DNA of 64,000 nucleotides from Cerasicoccus maritimus (lineage in GTDB: Bacteria; Verrucomicrobiota; Verrucomicrobiia; Opitutales; Cerasicoccaceae), in the NCBI GenBank assembly GCA_031296935.1, contig JAVDPD010000006.1, positions 62,001-126,000 of the forward strand, in the 5' to 3' direction. Each line of letters starts with the position of its first letter. The stretch's first letter is position 1. Shown one piece after another: positions 1 to 7,946 of the stretch. A program made the position numbers and the translations under genes. The notes under the pieces were generated by a model. That model did no database searches, was not told the origin of the DNA, and worked only from the letters and a program-made list of their open reading frames with translations.

Positions 1-204
1 CTCTTCGATCAACTCCGGTGCCCGCCATTCCACAACGCCATCCACGCAGCGAACTTCGGCGACGCAGTTTCCCCACACGCCACGGTAACCGCCCTCAAAC
101 GCGTTCCAACGAAAGGCTTGTCCGCCATCCACCAATTCGCCCAGCACAAACTCCGGGCAACGAATCGACGGGCTCACGGCCCGCCAATCGGACCACGTGC
201 TCAC
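1..204 (-). CDS. DNA glycosylase, OGG N-terminal domain (partial, runs off the window)
   Basis: Reading the - strand from a GTG at 204 gives 68 codons with no stop before the window edge. Residues 20-36 hold GELVDGGQAFRW followed by a GVW motif, which matches the start of the OGG_N domain of 8-oxoguanine DNA glycosylases (a GQ-FRW element followed by a G-V-strand). The GTG overlaps the TGA of the upstream gene as GTGA, so the two genes are translationally coupled. The catalytic helix-hairpin-helix part lies outside the window, so substrate specificity (8-oxoG or alkylated purine) cannot be judged. The family assignment rests on one short motif. Confidence 0.6.
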   Translation of the reverse strand, partial: MSTWSDWRAVSPSIRCPEFVLGELVDGGQAFRWNAFEGGYRGVWGNCVAEVRCVDGVVEWRAPELIEE

Positions 205-713
205 GAGGCTTCCGCCGCGTCAGCAGGTTGTTCGGCTGGCGGCTTGCTCCACAAAAAGCTTTCCTTGGTCGCGACGACCTTGCCCTGCGGATCGAGCAGC
301 TTGATGCGCCAAGCTACGGGAGCTTCTTCTTCGGCGGGGTGGTCCTCGCCAATGAAGCCTAGCCAGATTTCGCGGTGGGATTTTCGCTCGTCGGGCAGTT
401 GGAAAGTGTTGGTCGTCGGCTCCTTCATGTCGGGGCGCAGCATGTCTACCTCGAAGGCGCAGCCATCGGGCAGTGCGTCAGCAAATTCCGAGATGCGCAC
501 GATGTAATAAAGGCCTTCGCGCGGGCTCTCCTGAGTGCGGAGCACGATCTTGCGGCCGAAGCGTTCCTCGCCGTCAAAATACTCGCCAATGCGCTTAAAC
601 ACCTTCTCCGGCTTGTAATACCAGACCACATCCTCGATCTGGACTTCGGGCATTTCCTGCGCCTGCAGCAGGGGGGCGCACAGTAGTAAAAAGGCGATGA
701 AAAGTCTCCGCAT
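201..713 (-). CDS. Small exported protein of unknown function
   Basis: A 170-residue protein with a clear signal peptide (MRRLF, then a hydrophobic run, cleavage likely after LLQAQ near residue 19). The mature part is mixed alpha/beta with many acidic residues and the phrases VVWYYKPEKVF and REIWLGFIGED; no catalytic motif is visible. The last codons (a Pro/Ala-rich tail) overlap the GTG start of the glycosylase gene. It is divergent from the TonB-system operon. I do not recognise the family; a periplasmic or outer-membrane-associated location is inferred from the signal peptide only. Confidence 0.75.
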   Translation of the reverse strand: MRRLFIAFLLLCAPLLQAQEMPEVQIEDVVWYYKPEKVFKRIGEYFDGEERFGRKIVLRTQESPREGLYYIVRISEFADALPDGCAFEVDMLRPDMKEPTTNTFQLPDERKSHREIWLGFIGEDHPAEEEAPVAWRIKLLDPQGKVVATKESFLWSKPPAEQPADAAEAS

Positions 714-777
714 AGTGCGACATGCTGTTGTTCAGCCGCGCCTTAGCAATGTTATTTCGTTGCGCCGCTGGGGGCGG

Positions 778-1554
778 ATGGCTTTATTTTCGTGGATGCT
801 TTCAATGACCCGCTGCCATCTCCTTGGCGGAATTATTCTCTGCAGCGCCAGCCTCCTGTGGGCGCAAAATGAGCAACCTGGCGCGCACGCTGCGCTGCTC
901 GAATGGGTGCGCACCGAGAAAGTGATTTCGCAGGAAGCAGCCGACTGGCAGTCTGAGCAAGCCGTGCTCGAAGACATGGTCAAGGTGCTGGAGATCGAGT
1001 CCGCGCAACTGGAAAAACAGATGGCCGCCGTCGAGGCCACTATCGCCAATTCCACTGCCAAGACCGAAGCCCTCGCTACGCGCGAAGCCGCCATTCAAAC
1101 TGAAATTTCCGAGCTCGCCGCGGCATTCCCGGCATGGGAAACCGAAGCACTGGCCACGGTCAACAGCTGGCCCGCGCCGCTGCGCGCAGAGGTGGATTCG
1201 CTGACGACGCTTGAGGCTCCCGCCGACTCAAAATTGGATTGGCTAGCCCGCGCTCCGAGCTGGCTGCAAGTCCTCCAGCAGGCCGATCAATTAAATCGCC
1301 AGGTCACGCTCGGCGTCGATACCTTCACCACGGCGGATGGCAGCGAGTGGCAGGTCCGCGAAATCTTCTTCGGTTTTGCCGGTGGGTTCTGGACCACCGC
1401 CGACGGCGGGCAGGGCGGGGTGTTGATTCCCGCGCCCGAAGGCTGGACCCGCGAGTCCAACGCCGCTGCCGCCGAACTCGCGGCCGACATGATCGCCATC
1501 GCCGAGAGCCGCCGCCCGTCGGTTTACCTCGAAGGACCCGTTAAGGTTGATTAA
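778..1554 (+). CDS. DUF3450-like periplasmic coiled-coil protein of a TonB-type operon
   Basis: Exported protein with a signal peptide ending LLWAQ, then a long heptad-rich helical stretch (about residues 45-115 of the mature part) and a C-terminal beta-rich domain containing TTADGSEWQVREIFFGFAGG and GGFWTTADGGQGG. Its size, N-terminal coiled coil and position just before two ExbB-like genes match the DUF3450 proteins that open proteobacterial operons of this layout. Start: ATG 778 follows GGGGGCGG; ATG 805 (MTRCH) gives a more ordinary signal peptide and is an alternative. The stop overlaps or abuts the next gene. The family link is inferred from context and fold features rather than a clear motif. 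Confidence 0.7.
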   Translation: MALFSWMLSMTRCHLLGGIILCSASLLWAQNEQPGAHAALLEWVRTEKVISQEAADWQSEQAVLEDMVKVLEIESAQLEKQMAAVEATIANSTAKTEALATREAAIQTEISELAAAFPAWETEALATVNSWPAPLRAEVDSLTTLEAPADSKLDWLARAPSWLQVLQQADQLNRQVTLGVDTFTTADGSEWQVREIFFGFAGGFWTTADGGQGGVLIPAPEGWTRESNAAAAELAADMIAIAESRRPSVYLEGPVKVD

Positions 1555-1561
1555 GCCCGCC

Positions 1562-2923
1562 ATGAGATTCACGCTTTTCATCCTCCTTGCGCTCTTGGCC
1601 CCCGCGCTTTGCCGGGCAGACGAAATTACCGACGCCGCCCGTGCCGACCTCAAAACCGCGCTCGATCGCCTGCGGGTGCAGCGCGTGGAAATCGCCGCCG
1701 AGAAGACTGCCTTGCTCAAGCGCTACAACGAGCTCGAAGCCCGCGTCCGCGAGCAGCGCCGCAACTACGAAATGCTTCAGCTGACCGCCGGCCAGCAAGG
1801 CGCCGACTACGAGCAACGCCGCCAGGAACTCGCCCGCCTCGAAGAGCAATTTGCCGCGCTGCAAGCCGCGCTAACCGACTACCGCCACTACCTTCAGGCC
1901 AATCTTCACCCCGCAGAGCTGGAGGCGTTTCAGGCGCAATTCAGCGAGCCCGCCACCGCGAGTGAAACCGCCGAGCAAGCCCAAGCGCTGGCCGCGTTTG
2001 GCATGGACCGGCTACGCGACGCTGCGGGCGGTCACGTTCTTGAAGGGCAAGCGGTGAGCCCTAGCGGGGCGATTGTCTCCGGGCAATTCGTCCAGTGGGG
2101 GCCGATGAGTTTCTTCGCCAACAACGAACTGGCCGGCTTCGCCACCAATGAAGATGGGATGACGCCCCATGTCGCTGCTTTCGGTGATCCCGCACAAGCC
2201 GCGCAACTCGCTCAGGCGATCAAGGGCCAAGCCGCCAAGCTGCCCCTCGACGCTTCAAATGGTCGCGCGCTGCGCCTCGCTCAGGAAACAGAAGAGCTCG
2301 CCGACCACCTGCGTTCCGGCGGTGTGTGGGTGTGGCCGATCCTTGGTCTCGCCGGCTTGGCGCTGCTGGTGATGTTCTACAAGATTGGCGAGATCGGCGT
2401 GGTGCGCCTGCCGGACGACGCCACGCTCGACGCCCTGACCAAAGACTTTTCGGCGAACAAGCTAGACGCCGTGCGCGAGCAAATCGACGGCCTGCGCGAC
2501 CCTGCCAAGTCGCTGCTTGGCGAAGCGCTGAATCGCGTCGGCCAACCGCGCGAGGTGTTGGAAGATGTGTTGCTGGAACACGTGATCCGTTGGCAGATGC
2601 GTTGGGAGCGTGGCTTGGCCGTGCTCGCGGTCACGGCGGCGGTGTCGCCACTGCTGGGCCTCCTCGGCACGGTGACGGGCATGATCGCCACTTTCCGCAT
2701 GATCGGCGTTTACGGCAGCGGCGAAGCGCGCCCGATGGCGGGCGGTATTTCCGAGGCGCTCGTCACGACGGAGCTCGGTCTGCTGGTCGCGATTCCCGCA
2801 CTGATCGCGCACGCTATTTTATCCCGCCGTGCGCAGAGCCTGACCAGCTCGCTGGAAGGCGTCGCCACGCGTTTCCTCGATGTGCTGCCCGGCGGCGCGA
2901 AAAAGGAGCCCGCCGATGATTGA
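1562..2923 (+). CDS. MotA/TolQ/ExbB proton-channel protein with N-terminal periplasmic extension
   Basis: About 453 residues. Order: signal peptide (MRFTLFILLALLAPALCRA), a coiled coil of about 90 residues, a periplasmic globular part, then three membrane segments (near WVWPILGLAGLALLVMFY, AVLAVTAAVSPLLGLLGTVTG and ELGLLVAIPALIAHA) carrying the ExbB/TolQ core with GLLGTVTGMIATF. This extended form resembles the extra ExbB-like subunit (TtpC type) of TonB2-like systems in Vibrio. It would form part of an inner-membrane proton-driven motor with the following ExbB, ExbD and TonB. ATG 1547 is an alternative start that overlaps the previous gene. Confidence 0.85.
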   Translation: MRFTLFILLALLAPALCRADEITDAARADLKTALDRLRVQRVEIAAEKTALLKRYNELEARVREQRRNYEMLQLTAGQQGADYEQRRQELARLEEQFAALQAALTDYRHYLQANLHPAELEAFQAQFSEPATASETAEQAQALAAFGMDRLRDAAGGHVLEGQAVSPSGAIVSGQFVQWGPMSFFANNELAGFATNEDGMTPHVAAFGDPAQAAQLAQAIKGQAAKLPLDASNGRALRLAQETEELADHLRSGGVWVWPILGLAGLALLVMFYKIGEIGVVRLPDDATLDALTKDFSANKLDAVREQIDGLRDPAKSLLGEALNRVGQPREVLEDVLLEHVIRWQMRWERGLAVLAVTAAVSPLLGLLGTVTGMIATFRMIGVYGSGEARPMAGGISEALVTTELGLLVAIPALIAHAILSRRAQSLTSSLEGVATRFLDVLPGGAKKEPADD

Positions 2924-3506
2924 CGCCGTTGTCCAGTGGTTCGACGCGCAGGTGTGGCCGGTCTGGGAAAAGGGTGGCTGGCTAATGCCGTGTCTGGGAC
3001 TCTTGGCCGTCTCGATTTACTACACCGCGTTCGAGCTCTGGCGCGAGGCGTGCCGCTGGCCGCTGGGCAAACTACTCGCCTTGACGGAGCAGGACTTGTC
3101 CGAAGCCAAGTTACCCGCCGAACTTTCCCGCGCGCTCGCTGAGCCGACGCCCGCCGATAGCGCCCGTGGCTTTGACTCGCTGCGCCGACGGATTTTGCAA
3201 CGCCTCGACCGCCGCATGAGCTTCCTGGCGATCCTCACGAGCGCCGCGCCACTGGCCGGTTTACTTGGCACGGTGACGGGGCTGCTGGCGACGTTTCGCG
3301 GACTCGCGGTCAACAGCAGCGGCATCGCCGAAGGCGCGGCATCCGGGCTTTACGAGGCACTGATCAGCACGCAGACGGGGCTCATCATCGCGATCCCGGC
3401 CTACATGGCGCTCTACGCGCTGCGCCGCCGCCGTGACGAATGGGCCGCCGCGATCACCCACGTCGAAAGCATTGGGCTGCGCCCGCTGCGAAAGGAGGCC
3501 GCATGA
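2916..3506 (+). CDS. exbB: ExbB/TolQ family biopolymer transport protein
   Basis: 196 residues with three membrane segments and the family core GLLGTVTGLLATFRGL, then ISTQTGLIIAIPAYMALY. ATG 2916 is preceded by AAAAGGAG at 2901-2908 and overlaps the previous stop by 8 bp. In this family the protein assembles as a pentamer around ExbD and couples the proton gradient to TonB. Two ExbB paralogues in a row is the normal arrangement for the TonB2-like layout and not a recent duplication: the two proteins differ strongly in length and sequence. Confidence 0.9.
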   Translation: MIDAVVQWFDAQVWPVWEKGGWLMPCLGLLAVSIYYTAFELWREACRWPLGKLLALTEQDLSEAKLPAELSRALAEPTPADSARGFDSLRRRILQRLDRRMSFLAILTSAAPLAGLLGTVTGLLATFRGLAVNSSGIAEGAASGLYEALISTQTGLIIAIPAYMALYALRRRRDEWAAAITHVESIGLRPLRKEAA

Positions 3507-3925
3507 GCCTGCGCGCCCGCCGCCAAGCCCGCATCAAGCAGCCCTCGCTGACGGATATCAACCTGTCGCCGCTGATCGACATGGTGTTCATTCTGCTGAT
3601 TTTCTTCGTGGTCACGACGGTCTTCGTCAAGGAAACCGGCGTCGAGGTCGACCGCCCGACCTCCAACAGTGCGCGCGAGCTGGACCCCGAAAACATCCTC
3701 TTCGCAATCAAGGACAACGGGCAGGTTTTCCATGACGAGCGCGTGGTGTCCGTGGCCGATGTTGGCCTGATCGTGCGCCGCCTCAACAGCCGTGCGCCGC
3801 GCCCGGTGGTGCTCATTGCCGACAAGGCCGTGACGACAGAGACGCTCATGCGCGTGCTCGACGCGGCCAAGCTGGCGGGCGCGCCATCGATTAGTATCGC
3901 CGCCAGCCGGGAGGACGCCCGATGA
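3503..3925 (+). CDS. exbD: ExbD/TolR family transport protein
   Basis: 140 residues. The single membrane helix follows the family motif INLSPLIDMVFILLIFFVVTT, with the conserved proton-pathway Asp in LIDMVF (about residue 26). The C-terminal periplasmic domain holds PVVLIADKAVTTETLMRVLDAAKLAG, as in ExbD. The start overlaps the exbB stop as ATGA and is preceded by AAAGGAGG. It is the stator partner of the ExbB proteins encoded just upstream. Confidence 0.92.
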   Translation: MSLRARRQARIKQPSLTDINLSPLIDMVFILLIFFVVTTVFVKETGVEVDRPTSNSARELDPENILFAIKDNGQVFHDERVVSVADVGLIVRRLNSRAPRPVVLIADKAVTTETLMRVLDAAKLAGAPSISIAASREDAR

Positions 3926-4578
3926 GCCAGACCCTCGATGCGCCGGACTTGCTGCCCAAAGCGGCGTCGTTCATCTGCGCTGTGTTGGTGACGGGCGCGT
4001 TGTTTACCTTTGTCGTTCCGCTGAGCCATTGGCTGGCCAAGGAGCCGCAGGTGATCGAGAACACGCAAGTTGAATTGTTCAGCTATGAGCCGCCACCCCC
4101 GCCGCCGCAGATTGCCCAAAGCGAGCCAATGCTGGCCCAGCAGGCGGCCGATGCCTCTGCCGCCGCGCCGCGTCCCTTGGGCGAGCCAATTGAGCTGCAA
4201 GCCTTGCCGACGAATTCACCAGCCTTGGCGGGCTTTGCGACGGGCCTCTTGGAAGTGGATGAATTCCCCGTTGAAATGACCGGCCTTGCTGAGATCCCCG
4301 TGTTTGAAGTGGTCGATTTGGATAGCATTCCGCAGATGGTGTCGAGCCCGCCCCGAGAGAAGCCTTACGAGCTGCAACGCGCCGGTGTGAGCGGCGCGGT
4401 CCGCCTGAAGGTATTGATCAGCCCAGCCGGTTTCGTGAGTGTGGTCGAGGTGCTGTCCTACGATGACGAGCGCCTGATCAAATACGCCAAGCGCTTCGCC
4501 GAAAAGTGCCGCTTCGAGCCGCCCATGCACAACAACCAACCCGTCACCGCGACGTATGTTTTCCCGATTGGATTTTAA
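3922..4578 (+). CDS. tonB: TonB family energy-transducing protein
   Basis: 218 residues. A membrane helix lies at about residues 14-36, followed by a short proline segment (YEPPPPPPQ) and a C-terminal TonB domain from about residue 150 (VSGAVRLKVLISPAGFV ... KCRFEPPMHNNQPV). The proline spacer is short compared with E. coli TonB, typical of TonB2-like proteins. It overlaps exbD by ATGA, so stoichiometric co-expression is likely. It would transmit energy to outer-membrane receptors; no TonB-dependent receptor lies in this window, so the cargo is unknown. Confidence 0.88.
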   Translation: MSQTLDAPDLLPKAASFICAVLVTGALFTFVVPLSHWLAKEPQVIENTQVELFSYEPPPPPPQIAQSEPMLAQQAADASAAAPRPLGEPIELQALPTNSPALAGFATGLLEVDEFPVEMTGLAEIPVFEVVDLDSIPQMVSSPPREKPYELQRAGVSGAVRLKVLISPAGFVSVVEVLSYDDERLIKYAKRFAEKCRFEPPMHNNQPVTATYVFPIGF

Positions 4579-4579
4579 G

Positions 4580-6127
4580 ATGCGCCAAGAACCGACCACA
4601 TCCAGCAAGACCGCATATGCCTCGCAGCAGGTAGCGCGGAGCGTCCCCGCTCCGCAAGCTGTGGCGAGCCGGCGCGTAGGTTCGGGGGTGGTGCATTGGC
4701 TCCGGGAGGGCTGGTTGCCGAGTGGCTGGCTTGGTCGTGCTGCTTGCGGAGCGGGGACGCTCCGCGCTACCTTTGCCACTCCGCTGAAGTTGGGCGTGAT
4801 CCTTCTGTTGGGCGTCTGTTCGCAGTTCGCCCACGCTCTGGATTCGCTCTCGTGGTCGGATCCGGATTTTCAGGCGCGCTTTCTCGGGAGCTATGGCTTT
4901 GATGGGCCGCGCGAGCCGAGCGTGACGTCGGCTGAGCAGCAGGCTTTGAAGTCCATCGTGCCGCTGATGGAGCAGGGGCAGTTGACCGAGGCTGCGCGCC
5001 GTTTGCGCGATCAGACGACGCCGGATTCCAGCGCGGCGTTTGATTACACGCTGGGCAACCTCTACCTGCAGTCGGGCAATTTGGGCGCCGCCGAAAGCGC
5101 GTATCGCGAGGCGCTGCGCAAGATGCCGGGCTTCGTGCGCGCGTGGCGGAACCTGGGGCTGATGCTCGCACAAAGCGGACGTAGCGGGGAGGCGGTTTCC
5201 GCGCTGGGCGAGGCGATTTCGCGCGGCGACAACTCTGCCGAATGCTACGGGGCGCTGGCCTACTGTCATTTTCAAAACGGCGATTACGCCACGGCGTTGC
5301 CCGGCTATGAGCAGGCGTCGTTCCTCGCGCCACACAGCGCCGATTGGCAACTGGGCCGCGCGCAATGCCTGATCCAGCTTGAGCGCGCGAAAGAGGCCCT
5401 TGGCGTGGCGGAGCGTTATTTGAAGGAACACCCGAAGCACGCCGAGGCGCGTCGCGTGGCCGTCAATGCTTGCATTGCGATGCAGGATTGGGAGAACGCC
5501 GCCGTGCACCTGGAGCTGCTGCGTTTGCATGAGCTGGCCAACGCGCAGGCGCTGCTTCAGCTCGGGCGTGCTTACCTGGCGCTGGGGCTGCCGCACCGCG
5601 CGACACAGGCCTTCATGGACGCCTTGCGCTTGCAGGAAAAGCCGTCGCTGCTGCAGCTGTTGTCGTCGGCGGAGCTGCTCGCGCAGCAAGGCGCAGTGCA
5701 GGAGACGGAGTCGCTGCTCACGGTTGTTTATCAGCAATACGGCGACGGGCTTTCCGGCGAAGGCATGAACCAACTGTTGCGGCTTCAAGGCCGTCTCAAG
5801 CTGATGAATGAAGAGCCCGCTGCTGCGGCGCGTTTACTGGCGGAAGCCGCGTCGCGCGACCCGTTGAGCGGGCGGACTTTGCTGTTGCTCGGCGTGGCGC
5901 AGATCGAGCTGGAGCATTACGCCGAGGCGCAGGTCACGCTGGAGCGTGCAGTAAAGCTCGATGAAGTCGCGGCCGATGCTTACCTGGAGCTGGCCCGCGT
6001 CCACGTGAAGCAAGCCCACTGGCCGCAAGCCGCTGAGGCCCTGCGCAGCGCGCAACGCATCCGCCCGGAAGACCGTGTCGCTCAATACTTGGAGAACATC
6101 CAGCGCCTGGCCGAGCAGGGGAGCTAG
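4580..6127 (+). CDS. Exported TPR protein of the TonB operon, N-terminus extended by an inserted repeat
   Basis: About 515 residues made almost entirely of tetratricopeptide-type helical pairs (for example LGNLYLQSGNLGAAESAYREAL, cut here by design to its core GNLYLQSGNLGAAESAY) from residue 130 to the end. The true signal sequence appears to be FATPLKLGVILLLGVCSQFAHA, about 64 codons downstream of the ATG at 4580; between them is a 144-bp inverted-repeat element in frame (4629-4772). TPR proteins close the equivalent DUF3450-ExbB-ExbD-TonB operons elsewhere. Start is uncertain: ATG 4580 lies one base after the tonB stop with no good ribosome site, and an internal GTG or TTG just before the hydrophobic stretch may be used instead. 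Confidence 0.8.
   Translation: MRQEPTTSSKTAYASQQVARSVPAPQAVASRRVGSGVVHWLREGWLPSGWLGRAACGAGTLRATFATPLKLGVILLLGVCSQFAHALDSLSWSDPDFQARFLGSYGFDGPREPSVTSAEQQALKSIVPLMEQGQLTEAARRLRDQTTPDSSAAFDYTLGNLYLQSGNLGAAESAYREALRKMPGFVRAWRNLGLMLAQSGRSGEAVSALGEAISRGDNSAECYGALAYCHFQNGDYATALPGYEQASFLAPHSADWQLGRAQCLIQLERAKEALGVAERYLKEHPKHAEARRVAVNACIAMQDWENAAVHLELLRLHELANAQALLQLGRAYLALGLPHRATQAFMDALRLQEKPSLLQLLSSAELLAQQGAVQETESLLTVVYQQYGDGLSGEGMNQLLRLQGRLKLMNEEPAAAARLLAEAASRDPLSGRTLLLLGVAQIELEHYAEAQVTLERAVKLDEVAADAYLELARVHVKQAHWPQAAEALRSAQRIRPEDRVAQYLENIQRLAEQGS
4629..4772. repeat. 144-bp MITE-like inverted-repeat element inside the TPR gene
   Basis: Perfect 31-bp terminal inverted repeats at 4629-4659 and 4742-4772, starting AGGTAGCGCGGAGCGTCC. 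The internal part has no gene. The length is an exact multiple of three and the reading frame stays open through it, adding about 48 codons with the phrase SVPAPQA. No clear target-site duplication is visible. Similar short GTAGCG-GGAGC repeats are common intergenic elements in verrucomicrobial genomes; placement inside a coding region is unusual. Confidence 0.85.
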
Positions 6128-6151
6128 AGGGCGAAGTAGGGCCGGTAAGGA

Positions 6152-6254
6152 TATGGAGTGCGCCAGTTCCTCTGTCGCTTTTAACGCATGCCTCCCGGTT
6201 ATGCGACGTTTTTTAGTCTAACGCCAAAGCGCCAGAGGGCTGGCGCACTCCATA
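6152..6254. repeat. Intergenic inverted-repeat element (about 103 bp)
   Basis: Imperfect terminal inverted repeats of about 31 bp: TATGGAGTGCGCCAG at 6152-6166 matches the reverse complement of 6240-6254, and the match continues inward with a few differences through the CCTCTG-CGCTTT segment. It lies in the intergenic space after the TPR gene. The core contains no gene. It is unrelated in sequence to the element at 4629-4772. Confidence 0.8.
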
Positions 6255-6503
6255 GCGCTGCTCTGTTTTTGAGTGAAATCGAAGTTTCCACACTTGCCCT
6301 AGTTGGACGTTTCGGGCATACTTTCAGCATGAAAAGTTGGCCCGATCAAGGCAACCACCGCGCCTTTAGTATCGCCGACGCTTTTTTGCGTACCTGGTAA
6401 GGGCATGGTCCGAACCGTGGTAGTGTTTGGGGCACAACCATGAGTATGGTTGTGGCAGAGCTAAAGGGTAGGCCGCGCTTTGCAATGAAAACGCGATTCG
6501 GTA
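6255..6503. other. Intergenic stretch with one perfect hairpin
   Basis: About 250 bases between the repeat and the methyltransferase gene. The one clear structure is a perfect 9-bp stem with a 4-base loop at 6433-6454 (CACAACCAT, GAGT, ATGGTTGTG), about 50 bases downstream of the methyltransferase stop on the - strand. It has no T-run on either side, so it is not a standard intrinsic terminator. A 23-codon frame starting at 6330 is not supported by a ribosome site or motif. Confidence 0.5.
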
Positions 6504-6947
6504 TTATAGCCAGGCGCGGACACGTTGGCGGTAGGCGGTGAATTCGGGACCGCATTGTTGGGCGAGGATGCGCTCTTCAGGACGGATGAAGCCGAAGTGT
6601 AGGATTACTATCAGCAGCGGGATCGGCAAGAGCGTGAGCCAGGCGCCGTGGAGGGACGCGAGGCCGAGCAGCATGATGACTTGGCCGAGATAGATCGGGT
6701 TGCGCGAAATGCGAAAGACGCCGTCGGTAATGAGGTGGGTAGGCTGCTTGAAGGGGCAGATGGGTGTATCGTGAATCCGAAACGACATCCATGCGCCGAG
6801 GACGAGAAACATCCCTACAGCCAGCAGCGCATAGCCCGCAGCATACCACGCCCAGCCATCGGCGCCGCCGTCCGCCAGCCAACCAATGCCAAACTGCGCC
6901 AGCACGGCGAGTAGGAACCAAAAGGGCGGCAGCTTGAGCGGATTCAT
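6504..6947 (-). CDS. Isoprenylcysteine carboxyl methyltransferase-like membrane protein
   Basis: 147 residues with four hydrophobic segments. The motif RNPIYLGQVIMLLGLA (about residues 83-98) and the C-terminal RPEERILAQQCGPEFTAYRQRV match the PEMT/ICMT family of small membrane methyltransferases, whose C-terminal E-R-L-F/Y-Y-V-R-W region binds S-adenosylmethionine. Bacterial members usually modify lipids or are of unknown substrate. It is a single-gene unit flanked by repeat elements on both sides. Confidence 0.8.
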   Translation of the reverse strand: MNPLKLPPFWFLLAVLAQFGIGWLADGGADGWAWYAAGYALLAVGMFLVLGAWMSFRIHDTPICPFKQPTHLITDGVFRISRNPIYLGQVIMLLGLASLHGAWLTLLPIPLLIVILHFGFIRPEERILAQQCGPEFTAYRQRVRAWL

Positions 6948-6966
6948 GAGTGGCTGTTATACGTGG

Positions 6967-7212
6967 TTTTTAGCCGCGGATGAACGCGGATTTTACGCGG
7001 ATAAATTTCGACTTTAGCATAGGCAAGTGGTCTGCGAATGCGATGCGTATCTTTGAGAAGAACGCAGCTGGAAACTATTATGCGCTTAGCGCCCAGAGTC
7101 TACTTTGTGGCCGCGATAAAAAAAGTCCTCCGGATCGAGCATGATCAGGAGGACATTTGCGCTGCGGATGGATGGCATCCGTGTAAAATCCGCGTTCATC
7201 CGCGGATAAAAA
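6967..7212. repeat. Intergenic inverted-repeat element (about 246 bp)
   Basis: Terminal inverted repeats: CCGCGGATGAACGCGGATTT starts the arm at 6974 and its reverse complement ends at 7205; the 29-bp arms differ at one base and extend outward with a TTTTTA match. The sequence is of the type repeatedly found between genes in verrucomicrobia and related phyla. Inside it sits a hairpin terminator for the downstream - strand gene (7118-7154). A 96-codon open frame across it (7038-7328) is judged spurious. Confidence 0.8.
7118..7154 (-). terminator. Intrinsic terminator after the PEP-CTERM gene
   Basis: On the - strand GTCCTCC pairs with GGAGGAC (extended by GATC/GATC with one mismatch) and is followed directly by seven T. 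It lies about 66 bases downstream of the stop at 7221. Confidence 0.75.
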
Positions 7213-7220
7213 AGCTGTGC

Positions 7221-7886
7221 TTAGCGGCGGCGGCGGTAGGCGACGAGGCCCAGGGTGGCGGCGGCGAGGAGCAGGGCGTAGGTCGAGGGCTCAGGGACGG
7301 CGGATACCTGCACATTGTCGATGCCTAGAGTGCTGGAAATGCTCAGCCAATCAGTTGTGCGGATGCGGATGTCGACATTGGACTGGCCATCGACGGCGCT
7401 GGGCAGCGCGATGCTGGCCAAGCTCCAGTCTGGTTGGAAGGTTTCGAGCTCGGCGAAGTCCACCCACGAGCCGCCGTTGATGCGGTAATCAACGTCGAGA
7501 TTGGTGTCCCAGGTGAAGGTATTGAGGCTGTTGTAGGCGAAGCTGATCGTGACGTCGCTTAGCTCGCTGAAGTCGAAGCCGCTCATGCGGAAGGAGCCGC
7601 TGGCGTAGACCGTGCCAGCATGGTAAAACTCGAGGGCATTGTTGGGATCCCCAACGGGTAAGACCGCATTGACTGCGGTGCCTTCGATGCTGGAAACTTC
7701 GTCGATGAAGCCGACCGAAAGATCGTGAAGGCTGCCACTGAGTGTGCCCATTTGGTCGCCGTCATTGGGCGCGAGCTTACCGTTTACGGTCGACGCATCC
7801 ATGTCCCAATAGCCAACGAGGATGGCTTGGGCCGACGTTGCGGCTAAGCAGGATGCTGCAAGTAATGTAGTAGTAGGAATGTTCAT
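7221..7886 (-). CDS. PEP-CTERM sorting-domain protein
   Basis: 221 residues. Signal peptide MNIPTTTLLAASCLAATSAQA; the mature part reads like a beta-sandwich (DISFAYNSLNTFTW-type strands, TTDWLSISSTLGIDNVQV). The end is a textbook PEP-CTERM signal: VPEPSTYALLLAAATLGL followed by VAYRRRR, that is PEP motif, membrane helix, basic tail. Such proteins are exported, then cleaved by an exosortase; no exosortase gene is in this window. A longer frame begins at 7925 but ATG 7886 gives the proper signal peptide. Confidence 0.9.
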   Translation of the reverse strand: MNIPTTTLLAASCLAATSAQAILVGYWDMDASTVNGKLAPNDGDQMGTLSGSLHDLSVGFIDEVSSIEGTAVNAVLPVGDPNNALEFYHAGTVYASGSFRMSGFDFSELSDVTISFAYNSLNTFTWDTNLDVDYRINGGSWVDFAELETFQPDWSLASIALPSAVDGQSNVDIRIRTTDWLSISSTLGIDNVQVSAVPEPSTYALLLAAATLGLVAYRRRR

Positions 7887-7946
7887 TGGCAGTAAAGAGT
7901 TGGGGCCAAGCGTACCTATTCCCAATTAAATGCCAAACTTAATTTT

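Noticed and set aside
4544..5788. 414-codon open frame on the - strand across the TPR gene
   Set aside because: Antisense shadow rich in Gln/Arg/Leu.
6330..6401. 23-codon frame MKSWPDQGNHRAF...
   Set aside because: No ribosome site, no similarity and no conservation evidence; left as intergenic.
7038..7328. 96-codon + strand frame
   Set aside because: Built mainly from the inverted-repeat element and the antisense PEP-CTERM end.
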